From Ceratobasidium sp. AG-K (taxonomy: Eukaryota > Basidiomycota > Agaricomycetes > Cantharellales > Ceratobasidiaceae): a stretch of DNA of 64,000 nucleotides. The translations under genes and the position numbers were made by a program. The notes below the pieces were generated by a model. That model did not search any database and was not told the origin of the DNA. It was given only the letters and a program-made list of their open reading frames with translations. Positions 1 through 11,400 of the stretch are shown here, in pieces (the first letter of the stretch is position 1; each line of letters opens with the position of its first letter). The DNA is taken from the NCBI GenBank assembly GCA_037039685.1, contig JAWNGF010000006.1:1054001-1118000 (forward strand), in the 5' to 3' direction.

Positions 1-1299
1 CCATCCGATGTCCATGCCTGGTTGGCGCCAATTCTTGTGAAGTCTCCATGCCGCAAAACGGTTCTCGACTATGATGCCAATGCCCGATGACGTGGAGGCA
101 TCCATGTAGCATGGAGTCGGGTGTGGAGGGAAAGGTGGGCGGAGCTGGAGCAAGCATGGGGAGGAGCCCAGTGTGGAGATCCACCATTCTGCGTCTGACC
201 TTGCTCGGGTGGAGATGTGATGACGGCTGTATTGGTGGGAGGCATGTCGGCTGAAGCTTGCCGAGAAGGAGATTAGACCGGCCAGATGTGCCCTTCCTTC
301 TCTGATGACCTGGCAGCAGTGTATAAGCGAGCCAACAACCTTCTCAACTAGGGTAAGGGGAACCCTCTGGCCACTGCATAGCTTGCGGATCCGGGCCATG
401 TGCTTCTCATGTTTGGTTGTGGATATGGACACCTGTCGGGTCCTGATGTCCCATTCAAAGCTGAGGTAGACAAAGGTGTAGGTGAATGGGCGGGTTTTGG
501 ATGCTTTCCATGGCCAGCCTAGGTGTGCCGCTATCCCCAGGATATTGGCCTCTGAGACAGTGAAGACGGTGTTGGCAGGGCTTGACGGCGATCGGAAGAA
601 GAGGAAGTCATCAACCCATTTGAAAACTGGGCCTATGCCGTGTTGTTTGTAGATGCGTGCAATTGCATCACCACAGTGCGCAAAGATGCCATTTGAACTT
701 GCGGCCCCAAAGGGCACGCAGTGATCAATCCAGAACATGCCATCCCAGTGGACTACAATGTGGGCCTGGTCAGCAGGACGTACTGGCATCCGCCTGTAGG
801 CGGAGTCCACGTCAAAGGTCGCAGCTTGGGTGCCAAGAGGTGCGGTGGCTACGAAGGCGGCTACTAAGTGGAAATAGCCCCATTCGCATTGGTAATTGTC
901 TGGGTTGATCTCGTCGTTGAGTGCAGGGTGGGGTCCCTTCCCTCGAGGGAACAAGAAATCCTGAATGATTCGGAATTCTCCAGGGGTTGATTTTTCGACG
1001 ACTCCTAAGGGAGCTGTGCGGAATGGCCCAATGAGGCTCTCGAGATGGTTGGCGGTAAAGGGTCCCGAGTAGCGGTTTTTGGCGAGTTCTTTGGCAATAG
1101 CGTGACGGATGATATTGGGGCGGTCAAGCGCCGATTGGTGGTTGGGAGGGAATGACAAGGTGGATAACGAGCGTGTGGCCCCAATGCGGAAACCATAAAT
1201 TAAACCTGGAGGAACGTCCCCAAATTCCGACATGAGACCAAGTTTGGTGAGCTCGGCCTCCCAGGCATGAGGTCGGAGTGGGGTTGTGACCCAGCGCGG
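1..1299 (-). CDS. Reverse transcriptase/RNase H, DIRS-like retroelement (partial at left edge)
   Basis: The minus-strand frame is open from about 1300 to the window edge. It shows reverse transcriptase motifs: motif A FDVDSAYRRMPV (about 810-780), motif B VPFGAASSNG (about 715-690) and motif C KWVDDFLFF (about 615-590). Near the edge, CYMDASTSSGIGIIVEN (about 110-60) looks like an RNase H Asp motif. The WVDDF form and the RT-RNase H order resemble DIRS/Ngaro elements with tyrosine recombinases. The recombinase itself would lie left of the window, so that class is an inference. There is no convincing ATG; the frame overlaps the end of the gag-like gene, so expression by frameshift is likely. 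A non-LTR or pararetroviral RT is less likely. Confidence 0.75.
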
Positions 1300-1300
1300 A

Positions 1301-2910
1301 TCACTTGGGGCATGTCTGGGCACAATGGTCCCGTTCGCCGCACAGGGAGCAGATATGGGGGCCGTGGGTGCAGTTTGGGGTGGTGCATGGGCCATTGACG
1401 CCATTATGCCCGTAACAGAAACCCCTCCCAGCAATGGTCCACTGGCCGTCTGGGCCCTTGGATATGAGGATGTTACGACCGGATCGCTGTTTTGACTCGG
1501 GGCAATTTTGCAGGCTATGACCTGTATACCCGCATCGAAAACAGACTTTCCGTGAGCTGCCCGAGGCCCTATTCCTTTGGGACGATTGGGGGCGTGAACG
1601 ACTGGCGTCGTAGCTTGGACGCCGGGCGTCGGCGGAATGGGAATGTCCCGATGAGGAGGCTGTGGGCACACAGTCTACCGGTGGGAGCGCGTTTGCCCGG
1701 TCAAGGAGGAATTGCGGCATGAGGTCGTTGAAGATCCCGTGCTGGATGACCTTAATGTCCATCGTCTTGTTCGTCGTCCTTGCCTGGCGGCGAACGGCAG
1801 CGTCGTAACGGATCCATAGCACGAGGTCGCGGTATAAGGTAGCTTGACCGCGCACAAGATCAAAGTGGGCCTTGAAGCGGTCATACAGGTGGGATTGGTA
1901 GGTCTTGATTAGGACGAGGAGTCTGTCCCATCCCTGTGACCATTCGTCAAAGCGCAATCTGTCTTCGCGACGGGAAGGGTTGATTAAGTCCGTCTCGACG
2001 GCCTTCACCTGTTTCGAGGAATCGTCGATCGTCAGGACGTTGTTGGCCCTGCTGGAACCCCCATAATGGGTGCAGTAGTCGTCGGTGAGGAAAACGAGGG
2101 ATATGTGGACCTTCCAGCCGTTCCGCATGACTTTCAAGACGGCCTCGGGGATGGGTATAGATAACCCGCTCGCCTGTTGGCCCGGGACTTCCTCGTCGGA
2201 TGCAGCCCTGGAGCTAGGGCTGGCTTCGCGGCGTTTCCCTACGTGTGATGCATTAGGAGCGAGTCGAAGACACGGAAGCGGTAAGGTATCGGATAGCGGT
2301 GGATGGAAAAATATGGATACGAAACGCGTCCGGAACCGCGAGAGAGAGATGGAATGGGAGGGAGGGCGCCAGGATAGCGGCGAGAGCCTGGCGTGCGGAG
2401 ACGCCCGCGGAATGAGATAGACGTACAGAACCGTCCTGGGTAATGTGAAGGAAAAGGAGTGCGCGACGGCGCCAGGCGTTCGGATTGCCGCCAAAGATGA
2501 GGAAGAATGAAAGACTTACCCTTGTCCCGCACTGTGCTCCTTCTGTTTGCAGTTTGAGGTGGGCGGCCGGGTGGGGCCTTGCGGTTGGATAGCTCGATGG
2601 GACTGACGCTCCTCTGGCCAGAGGCCGCTTTCATAGCCTCTAGTTCCCGTAGCTCGGCTTCGTAGGCATCGCGGAGACATATAACCCGCCTTTCTTGGTC
2701 CGCGAGTTCGTCGGCGCCGGGCGACCGCTCCTGGCGCTTGCTTGTGACCGGGGGAGGAGGACTGCTAGGTCGAGTCGGGGTTCGCGGAGGACCAGGGGTT
2801 GAGGGACGCGACCCGAAGCCAATCGATGTTGGTATGCTGAGGGGGCGGCGTACGCCCGCTGTTGGCTCCGCATCAGGGAACGGCAGCATTGGGGGAGGGA
2901 GGGGGGTCAA
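1301..2910 (-). CDS. Gag-like zinc-knuckle protein of the same retroelement, two exons
   Basis: Exon 1 (2910-2520) and exon 2 (2238-1301) join in phase over a proposed 281-nt GT-AG intron (2519-2239), giving 442 aa. The N-terminal part is Pro/Ser/Arg-rich, then comes a short heptad-like stretch (EAELRELEAMK). The middle is helical and gag-like, with a conserved-looking W-S-Q-G-W-D-R segment. The C-terminus has one CCHC knuckle (CFRCGYTGHSLQNC) and a second Cys/His cluster ending CSLCGERDHCAQTC just before the stop. RT follows in another frame, overlapping by about one codon or more. The intron is long compared with the 47-58 nt introns elsewhere, so the start and splicing are less certain than the zinc-binding part. 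Confidence 0.65.
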
Positions 2911-2969
2911 GGCCGAGGATGGAGGCGGGCGCCGGTCATCTGTTCCGGCCTCGGTGGCTGGCTGAAGGT

Positions 2970-4207
2970 TGGCATCAAGGATTTTGAAAGTTTTGCCAAA
3001 CGCTCTTTCTGCAACAAGTCAAGCAAATATTCGATTACAATAGCTCATTCCCGCTTCAACAATACGACCATCAGAACACGTCAAGGTCGGATGACTTTGC
3101 CTGGGTAAGTGTGTGACACTGCAATATTATCGACTTGTGGCTAATCATTGCATTCAAGCTCAACAGTCAAGTCATTTTTCAATGTTTGTTATGAGGAGAT
3201 CGCCTCCAGCATCGATAAGCAGATTGAGGGCTTAACCATACCAGTATGTTGGGTTCAAGTTCACATACCTCTTGTTAATTGGCCTCTTCAGTATATGCTT
3301 TTGGTTGGCGGATTTGGGGACAGTCCATTCCTGAGGCAAGAGTTTCAGAATCGCTACGAGCTGAAGGGATGTCAAGTTACACTTGCTAATGATTCTACGT
3401 GAGTGATATAGTTGATTAAGTGTTCACCCCAATAACTCTTTATTTGAAGTTCAAAGGCCATAGCTGATGGCACTGTAATCTGGAGCACCGCCAGTAGCGT
3501 TATAGCTTGTGCACCTAGATTTGCATTTGGGGTTGCATGTAGTATTATGTTCAACGCGGAGGTTCCCAATCACAAAAAGCATGACTCCTATATCAATGAG
3601 GATGGATACAAGCGGGTTGACAGTCACTGGTCACAGATTGCGCCCAAAGTCAGCATTGTGCTACAGAACGTCACTAAACCCCCAGACTCATTAACCATGT
3701 CCCTAGGGCGTACCACTCAACGCCCAGGCGGTCTGCCGGAGCTCCTTCTATCGCATCTATAATAACTCAACACCGGAGTTAAGTGGCTTCCAGGTTGACC
3801 TATTATCCTATGCAGGCCAAGGTCAGCCAATGTGGGTGTTGGACAATGATGGTATTGTAGCATTTGTAGTTACCAAATTGTATTTTCCTCCACAGCTAAC
3901 CCACCATTTAGGCAATCTTGAACAGGATTTTCAGACAGTATGTACAATCACTGCCGATCTCAAACACTTGTTGGGGAGCTTGCATTGTAAGAGCGGGGCC
4001 CAAGGAAAAATCTATTGGTGTATTGACTTTGAAGTTTGTATTTGCTTTGGTGGGACAGAATTAGAGGCATATATTGAGTGGAAAGAAAACGTAAGTCAAC
4101 TGATACCTAATTTGCTGAGCCAGATGAAGATTATCTATTGTCAGGGGGCCACCTGTCAAGGCCCAGTGACTATAATCCCAGAGGACCTGTTGGAGGCTGG
4201 GCCTTAG
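2970..4207 (+). pseudogene. Hsp70-like ATPase (HSPA12 type), 5'-truncated
   Basis: Exon fragments are about 2970-3104, 3159-3243, 3292-3398, 3450-3669, 3707-3851, 3912-4090 and 4145-4207. They join in phase over introns of 37-60 nt. The reading frame includes the second nucleotide-binding half signature LLVGGFGDSPFLRQEF. The C-terminal region typical of fungal HSPA12-like proteins follows (SFYRIYNNS, LLSYAGQG, FGGTELEAYIEWKEN, then TIIPEDL and a stop). The N-terminal half with the phosphate-1 motif is missing, and the sequence to the left belongs to the retroelement. The remaining frame is intact if the 37-nt intron at 3670-3706 is real; otherwise there is a frameshift there. I call it a pseudogene because the start is absent. 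Confidence 0.7.
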
Positions 4208-7200
4208 AAACACACTCTGTTGCAATGTATAATAGTTGCCAGAATAGCACCAATCATAGGGTCACAGCCAAAGGGCAGCTCCTGAACTGAGACCGAACCA
4301 GGAGAACGCGGAACGTTACGGGTCCTAGATACGGGCGATTTACCAGCCAAGGAATGTTAGAATCAGAACAGATGTGCCAACGCTGTCGGTGCGTATCGCA
4401 TTGAGTGCTGAGTATTGTCTTGCCACTCCAAATTCACCAATACTCAATAACAAAGGCTGTTGGTACCAGTGGCAAGAGCACATTAAGAGCAAACTATTCA
4501 CAATATCATTGTCGCTTGAGAGGAGCGTTCCTCTACACTGATTTCTGGGACACTCACAAGCTGGAAACTTAGGTTTGGTAGGTTATATGCCAGGACGTGC
4601 CTCATTCTGCGGTTGTGCCCCAAACACAAAAGCGGACAGCGCGTTCTCAGGGCCGTTAGTTATTTGCTTAACCTCTCATATTTTTTCAGTATGTCTGCAG
4701 GTCCCAAGGTGGTCCTCTGCTTCCTGGCTTCCGAGAAGGTGGACATTTAGTATAGCTTACTTACACTCGTTACTTCTGTCACGCCTTGCCATGTTCTGTC
4801 TCCTTTTCTCTTTGTCTGTCTACTGTGTTCCTCACCTGGGTTGTTCTTTTGTTTTTAGCTTTGTGGCGGTGTCTCCCTCGTAGGTGGCCACCTTATAAAT
4901 AGTATCCAAAAAAAGGTAGGACATGTGATTGCATGTGCGGGAGATTACCTAAGGTCTTTGTCGATCACATCCCGATCTAGTTATATTCATCATTGGCGAT
5001 CGCAATGCATGATCGGCCAGAAAAACTTACAGGACCAAAACTTCCTCTCTCCAAGCACCATCTCACAAAGGCAGTCATAATGTCACCCTGCAAGGCCCTC
5101 CGGGCCCCCATGTAGTTCCAGCACTTGCCAGTGGTATGACCTATGCCGAGATCAACTTTAGTGCCGCACAAAGCACAGCCAGCGAATGAGTCTTTTGGAC
5201 CAGTCTGGTTGGATACACCAAGTCCCTCGATGATACCTTGTACTGAAGTTCAATTCTTGTCCTACCCCACTCCTTGTGGGCAGCTATGGAGTTCCCAAAC
5301 GTGTCAATGCCAAAAATAATTAGCCAAACTCAATCAGTTAGTAGGGGGGTGCAAGTTGGGCCGAACCCACGTTGTAGGTCTGATCATTCCGGCCTACTTG
5401 GAAGAATGGAATCATATCTTAGCCAAACCCTTGCTTGATGTCTGGCTCAAGCAGAATCACACTTCAGCCGTCCACAGCATCTATACCAAGGCACACCAAG
5501 CATATTCAAGACAAAACTCCCCTGGCCAAATCACTGTAACCAAGAAAGTGGTTCTGGGTTTGGATCCAAAACTCTGAAACCTTGTCAAAAATGTATCAAT
5601 TAAGAAACTACAATTCCGCCCTGCTGCTGGTTTCCAAAACACAGTGTCGACCCCACCTTTCCAGACAGCTGTTGCAAGTCGTCATATTCAATGTCAAAGT
5701 GAAGTACAACCAAACAATTTAAATTTTTGGTGAGGTATTGAACAAGATTAACAATAGCACACAACTCAAAGATTCTGTAAGAATAAAACGGATAGGCTGA
5801 CCGCCAGAACAACCTCATACTCCATAGGCCCCGTGACAAGAAAGCTTGATCTCCAGGCATATCATGGCTATTTTTCACTCCACCTCTACTAATTGTCCCC
5901 CCTCCGCCATTGCACCACACACAAGGTATACGGTCACTATCAACTGACTGGGCCTTTGAAGCTCACTAGCATCATACAGAAGATTGTCACTTGCTCCTGG
6001 CCTGACATAGAAGACCATGAAATTTGCATTTCAATGTAAGTATACAAGGACTTGATCTGAATGCATAAACAAGAGTACAGATATTCCCTAAAGTATTATA
6101 GGAAATTTGAGTGTTGGAAGCCAAATGCTTATCGGTTTTTTCATCCAGCTATGGACAGGCCTTGCATCTGCAATCTCATCGCCATAACCTAACATGCCTG
6201 GATTGCCCCTGCTCAGCCAAGGAGAGCAAAACTATGAAAAAAGTTAAAGATTATGCAAGGCAGGGGAGAGTAGGACAGACTCACGTTTCCGCTGTATTGT
6301 ACTCCCTTGGACATTGTCCTTGCTTTTGGGATATGCGCAGTGTTGGGCTGAGAATCAATGTAACTCAGCTCGTGCTACTAAGAGTAGAGAACTGTGCATG
6401 TATATACCTGAGAATCAATGTAACTACAGGTAATATAAGCAATAGGAAAAAGATGAAAATATAAAACTAAATCATACCTCAGCTCGTGCTACTAAGAGTA
6501 GAGAACTGAGGATAAAATTTCCGCAAAGTGTGCGTCCATGTGAACACAATCACGTGATGCGCATATATCTACGTATAAGACTGTATATTCAACACTTGCA
6601 AAGACCAGCTTCAGAACAAGTAATGGCTTGACTGTCCTCTCCCTGAGGTTCACGTGTGGTTGGTCCCGTTCAAAGGGTGTAGGGTAGGTTGGTTATTGTC
6701 CCAGAGGTTGGTTGTATCTGATCAGCTCATGCAATACCTGTTTCCAGAAATGGACCTTGGAGGCAAGGCGGGCTTTAGGCTATAACCTTGATGTCTGACA
6801 GCGTGTATGTCGCATGTGCTCGCCGCAGAACTCACACCGGCCATCTCTCATTCCACCTTTAAATTTGATCCACAAGGTTCCCTAGCAATTCAACAGCTGA
6901 TTGACAGATGCAGAACAAATGAGAACATAGTGAAAGTGAGGGTCAGAATGTATACCTTCCTTCCCATTCCTCGTATAATACAACCCGGACTAAAGTAATT
7001 GAACTGAATCTAAGGGGTAGTGATCAGATTGCCCACGATAAGGCCCGATGGTAGAAGGGGATCCAGTGGTCCGGGTGCCCACCTTCAATGGACCTAGACC
7101 CCGCAGCGGACACATAGGAAACGGATGGATAAAGCATCGACCAGAACGATACGGACACAGTCTCACGTGGGGATAAGGGAGTCAGAAAGATTAGAATGCA

Positions 7201-7294
7201 GTGGTGGGTGCGGAAGTGAGCCATTAAACGACCTCTGGATCTAACTTAGGCTAGGCCTCGATGATATCATGGAAATGACATCGTCAATGTGAGC
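4208..7294. other. Gene-poor stretch, no supportable gene
   Basis: Only short unrelated ORFs without recognisable motifs occur here. The minus-strand ORF at 4977-5171 has two Cys and a Gly-rich start but no family I know. The region is AT-richer than the NLR array. The only structured sequence I see is the interleaved direct repeat near 6.35-6.5 kb. A short ORF at 7024-7224 (minus) may be a downstream exon of the gene at 7295-7840. Confidence 0.5.
6348..6508. repeat. Two interleaved short direct repeats
   Basis: An 18-bp sequence (CTGAGAATCAATGTAACT) occurs at 6348-6365 and 6408-6425. A 31-bp sequence (starting CTCAGCTCGTGCTAC, ending AGAGAACTG) occurs at 6364-6394 and again, identical, at 6478-6508. 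The order is R1-R2-R1'-R2', as left by a local tandem duplication of about 60-115 bp with later insertion or drift. No gene is attached to it. Confidence 0.7.
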
Positions 7295-7840
7295 TCACCT
7301 CCAGGGCGAGTTCGATGGGATTGGTGGATCTGGCAGGACTGACAATGGCTGTATAGAGATAGTTAGCATGAGAAACGTCGGGACCTGTTCACACGTGCTT
7401 CTCGTGACAGGGCGCTCAATCTCAAGGTCGGTCGGCCCCGAAATGAGAGGGTTGGGCCAGTGCAGTTGAGCTATTCCTCCGCCCTCCAGAATGCAAACTC
7501 TAGAGCTCGTGGAATTATACCCATCATCAGCTCGGGTATCCAAGTGTTTACTGAGGCCGCACATACCACTGGCATCGAAAACGGAGGACAGGTTTGGAGA
7601 AAAGACCAGGGCGACTAAAACAACGAGGATTAGATAGGCGAGCATCACAAGTCTGGGGAATAAGTGCGTCGTATAGGACTGGTAGTAGAGCAAGTTTGTG
7701 GGACACATATCAACGGAACCAGCAGAGGCGCGACGCGTCACAGGCACGTGTGACTGATTGACGCGAACAAGGTTTGATGAATTTCTCCACACATTCCATC
7801 GTGGTTGGCCACCAGACGAAGTGGGTGTTAGTTCGTTCAT
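7295..7840 (-). CDS. Possible single-pass membrane protein, hypothetical
   Basis: The ORF encodes 181 aa with ATG at 7840. It has a basic/polar N-terminus of about 60 residues and one clear hydrophobic segment (LVMLAYLILVVLVALVF). A polar lumenal-type part with Cys residues follows (CGLSKHLDTRADDGYNS). This is the layout of a type II membrane protein. The end of the ORF may lie in an intron, and later exons could continue towards 7020. I do not recognise the family. It lies just outside the NLR array, and nothing links it to the array. Confidence 0.35.
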   Translation of the reverse strand: MNELTPTSSGGQPRWNVWRNSSNLVRVNQSHVPVTRRASAGSVDMCPTNLLYYQSYTTHLFPRLVMLAYLILVVLVALVFSPNLSSVFDASGMCGLSKHLDTRADDGYNSTSSRVCILEGGGIAQLHWPNPLISGPTDLEIERPVTRSTCEQVPTFLMLTISIQPLSVLPDPPIPSNSPWR

Positions 7841-8462
7841 AGTGCGGATCGAAGGGGCTTCAAATACCTGCCTTCCCGCTAAGGTCGCTTGGATGGTTCA
7901 GTGGGCGGGCCAAGTAGCAAGAGTCCGTCCTGGCGGTATTCATGAGGTCTAACACACGATGGACCCTGGCGCACATCACTCAACGCCACCATCCAACACA
8001 CCCTCGACCTTGAGCGCGATATGTTCGTCGCAGCCGAGGCATCCACCCCCGTGCAATGTGGCGCACTGGTGACGCGATGGACTTGGCTTCGGAGTCATTC
8101 CCACTCGCTCAGGTCCCGGCCACGCGAACCCCCCGGGTCTCTGACAGGCGCCTGATCCGCGTACGTCTCCTAATTCATACCTGTCGTTGCTCACGGTCCC
8201 AGGGCTAATGCTGAACCTAGGTCGCCGCTGCATCCCTTCTGCCTGTGCTTGAGCGCGTGCCGCACTCGGCCAACGACTCTCGTCCTACATGCCCGCAAGA
8301 CTGGTACATTCGGCCTTGTTGATCGGATTGGGCAAGGGATATATGGTGAATACTCGGTCTTATTGTATAGGTGTCTGTCTGTATGAATGTCTGATATATA
8401 GGTGCTCGATGAGAATATAGAGTGGCTTGAACTAACAACACAATGAAACAAAAGGAAAATGA

Positions 8463-11400
8463 TTATTCTCGGTAACACTCGGACCAGCGCCGACCAAGCA
8501 CCAGCCCTTCATAGTCAACCAACAAAGTACCAGTAGGTCCGATGATCATCTGACACCGAAACTGGGATAGCATGTCTCGTGGCTGCACATCGGGAGGGAC
8601 CCAGAGCAGTAGCCGACCGTCCGAGGCGGTCACCCATCCACTCGCATCAATCGACGCGCCGTTGGCTATGGACTCTATCGTTTCTGGGTCCGGATGACCT
8701 TCAACCTGCGAGCTAGGGTCGGATACGCCTTCGCGTGCGCTCCACACTCGGATGGTCTGATCATAGGAGCCAGAGACGATGCGAGTGCCGTCGGGCGAGT
8801 ACACAACCGAGTTGATCGAATAGGTGTGACCATTGAGCGGACCGGCGACGAGTGTGCCGTCCTGCGCATCCCATACTCGGATGGTTTGATCGTCGGAGCC
8901 GGAGACGATGCGAGTGCCGTCGGGCGAGTACCCAACCGATCGGACCCAGTTGGTGTGACCCTTGAACGGACCCGCAACAAGTGCACCGTCTTTTGCGTTC
9001 CATACTCGAATGGTCTTGTCGTCGGAGCCAGAAGCGATGCGCGTGCCGTCGGGCGAATACACAACCGACCTCACATAGTCGCTGTGACCCTCGAGCGGAC
9101 CAACATCAACTGAACCGTCTTCCACATTCCACACTCGAATGGAATTATCGCCGGAACCAGAGGCAATGCGAGTTCCGTCGGGCGAGTACACCACCGACAT
9201 GACAGAGCCGGTGTGACCCGTGAACGGTCCGGAGACGAGTGTGCCATCCTCTGCATCCCATACTCGGATTGTTCGATCCTTGGAGCCGGAGACGATGCGA
9301 GTCCCATCAGGTGAGTATGCAACTGACAAGATCCCAGAAGTGTGACCCTCGAGCGGCCCGACAGCCAGTGCGCCGTCATGTGCGTTCCACACTCGGATCG
9401 TGCAGTCATGTGAGCCAGAGCCGATGCGAGTGCCGGCGGGTGAGTACTCCACCGACCTGACCACGTCGGTGTGGCCCACGAATGGACCGGCAATGAGCGA
9501 GCCGTTCAGTGCGTGCCATATTCGGATGGTGTGGTCGCTGGAGCCAGAAACGATGCGAGTGCCGTCAGGGGAGTATGCAACCGAGTGGACCGAGCTGGTA
9601 TGACCGTCTGACTTCTTGCCGGTGGATGTGTCGCCCTGCGCATCCCATACTCGAATAGTAGAGTCACTGGAGCCAGAGATGATGCGAGCGCCATCGAGTG
9701 AGTATCCAACTGAGTAGATAGGGTTGGTGTGACCCGTGAGCGGACCTGCGATGAGTATGCCGTCTTGTACATTCCATATTAGAATGCCCTTGTCGCTGGA
9801 ACCAGAAGCGATGCGGGTACCGTCGGGAGAAAACACAACCGATCTGACATAGTGAGTGTGACCCTCGAGCGGACCCGCAACGAGTGCGCCGCCTCTTGCG
9901 TCCCAAACTCGAATGGTCTTGTCGTCGGAGACAGAAGCGATGTGCGTGCCGTCGGGCGAATATGCCACCGACCTAACCCAGTCCGTGTGACCTCCGAGCG
10001 GACCAGCAACGAGTGTGCCGTCGTACGCGTTCCACACGCGTATGGTCCAATCGTCGGAGCCGGAGACAGCGCGAGTCCCGTCGGGTGAATACGCAACCGA
10101 TCGGATGGAGTCAGTATGACCATAGAGCGGCCCGACAACCACTGCGCCAGCCTCTGCGTTCCACACTCGGATGGTCATATCACGGGAGCCAGAGACGATG
10201 CGAGTCCCATCAGGTGAGTATGCAACCGACAAGACCCCAGAAGTGTGACCCTCCAGCGGACCAGCCGCGATTGAACCCTCCCTCGCATTCCAAATCACGA
10301 TGGTTTGATCATCCGAGCAAGAGGCGATCCGGGTGCCGTCGGGCGAGTAAACCACCGAGTTGACCGCGGAAGTGTGACTGTGGAGCGGGCCTACAACGAG
10401 TATGCCATCGTCTGAGCTGCGAATGGCGACTGCTCCATTTTCGCACCCGTACGCAATTCTGCTGCAGTCGGGCGAAGGCGCAACGGAATACACCTCTGAC
10501 TCGACCGTCCAACTCGCGACCATAGCCGTCTTGTTTGCTTCCAGTGCACTTCCCGTCACGCTGATAAGCCCCTTGGTCATTCTGTAATACTTTTGGAACA
10601 CGAAGCTAGACTTGGGGCAAAATGGAAGCCAGGATAGATAGATGTGGGGCGTGCTTTGTGACACTGGGTTGGCTGCAAAACCAGATATGAATTTCCTGGC
10701 GTCCTCGACGTACGTGGGGACATCGCTTGATACGGCACTGGTCTGAGGTGAGCGGTCAGACTTAGCTTGTGGTCATTTTTGACTGTTAGAGTCAACTCAC
10801 CGAAAGCCACGCCTTGGCTTTGTCAAAGAGTGTTAACCCCGTGCTCATCTTCCGCTTCAGGTTCATCACTTCCATCCAAAATAGTAGTTGAGTCGATAAA
10901 AAGCCCTCCAACTCAGAGCAGAGTGAGTCCGAGTAGTTTGAGTTCTTCAGATGGTCCGCCCAGTACTGGCATGCATACCACAGAGTCCGCGATATAGCCT
11001 CGGTGACCTTCTCGTCAAGGTTTTCTATTTGACCGTCACGAACAAACGACGATTCCAGGTCGCAGATGTTGAGCCGCAGTTGAGTCTTCATCACGTCAAA
11101 GCATTGTCCTGCAAGTCCCTGGCTGAAAACGGCTAAATCGCAATGATAGGACTGAGAGCGCGCTTCGTCGAACATAAAGTCAGGGAAGGACGCATGTAAG
11201 GTCGATACGAGTCCACTGGTCTCCGAAACATGTAAGACTGCTCGGAGCCTTTGTAGGGCGGCACGTGTTTGAGCTTCGTCCTCCAGGCGGGACAGGACGG
11301 TGAGAGAATCCACTGAGAGCGGCTCCTGCGCGCAGACAACCGTGTGTAGCACCCGACAAACATCCTCCACCTCGGCATCGTCGAGCTCGTTCTTGTCGAG

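Noticed and set aside
4977..5171. Small ORF with Cys residues as a gene
   Set aside because: No start context, introns, motif or second copy supports it.
8700..10380. Regular direct repeats of about 129 bp resembling a satellite or CRISPR-like array
   Set aside because: They are the coding repeats of the WD40 domain; unit size and spacing follow the 43-aa blade.
8675..10512. Many long ORFs in other frames and on the plus strand over the WD40 exons (also 15833-17521, 22931-24694, 30315-32272)
   Set aside because: The 129-bp WD40 repeat is a multiple of three, so any frame without a stop in one repeat stays open for many. They are shadows of the WD40 coding frame.
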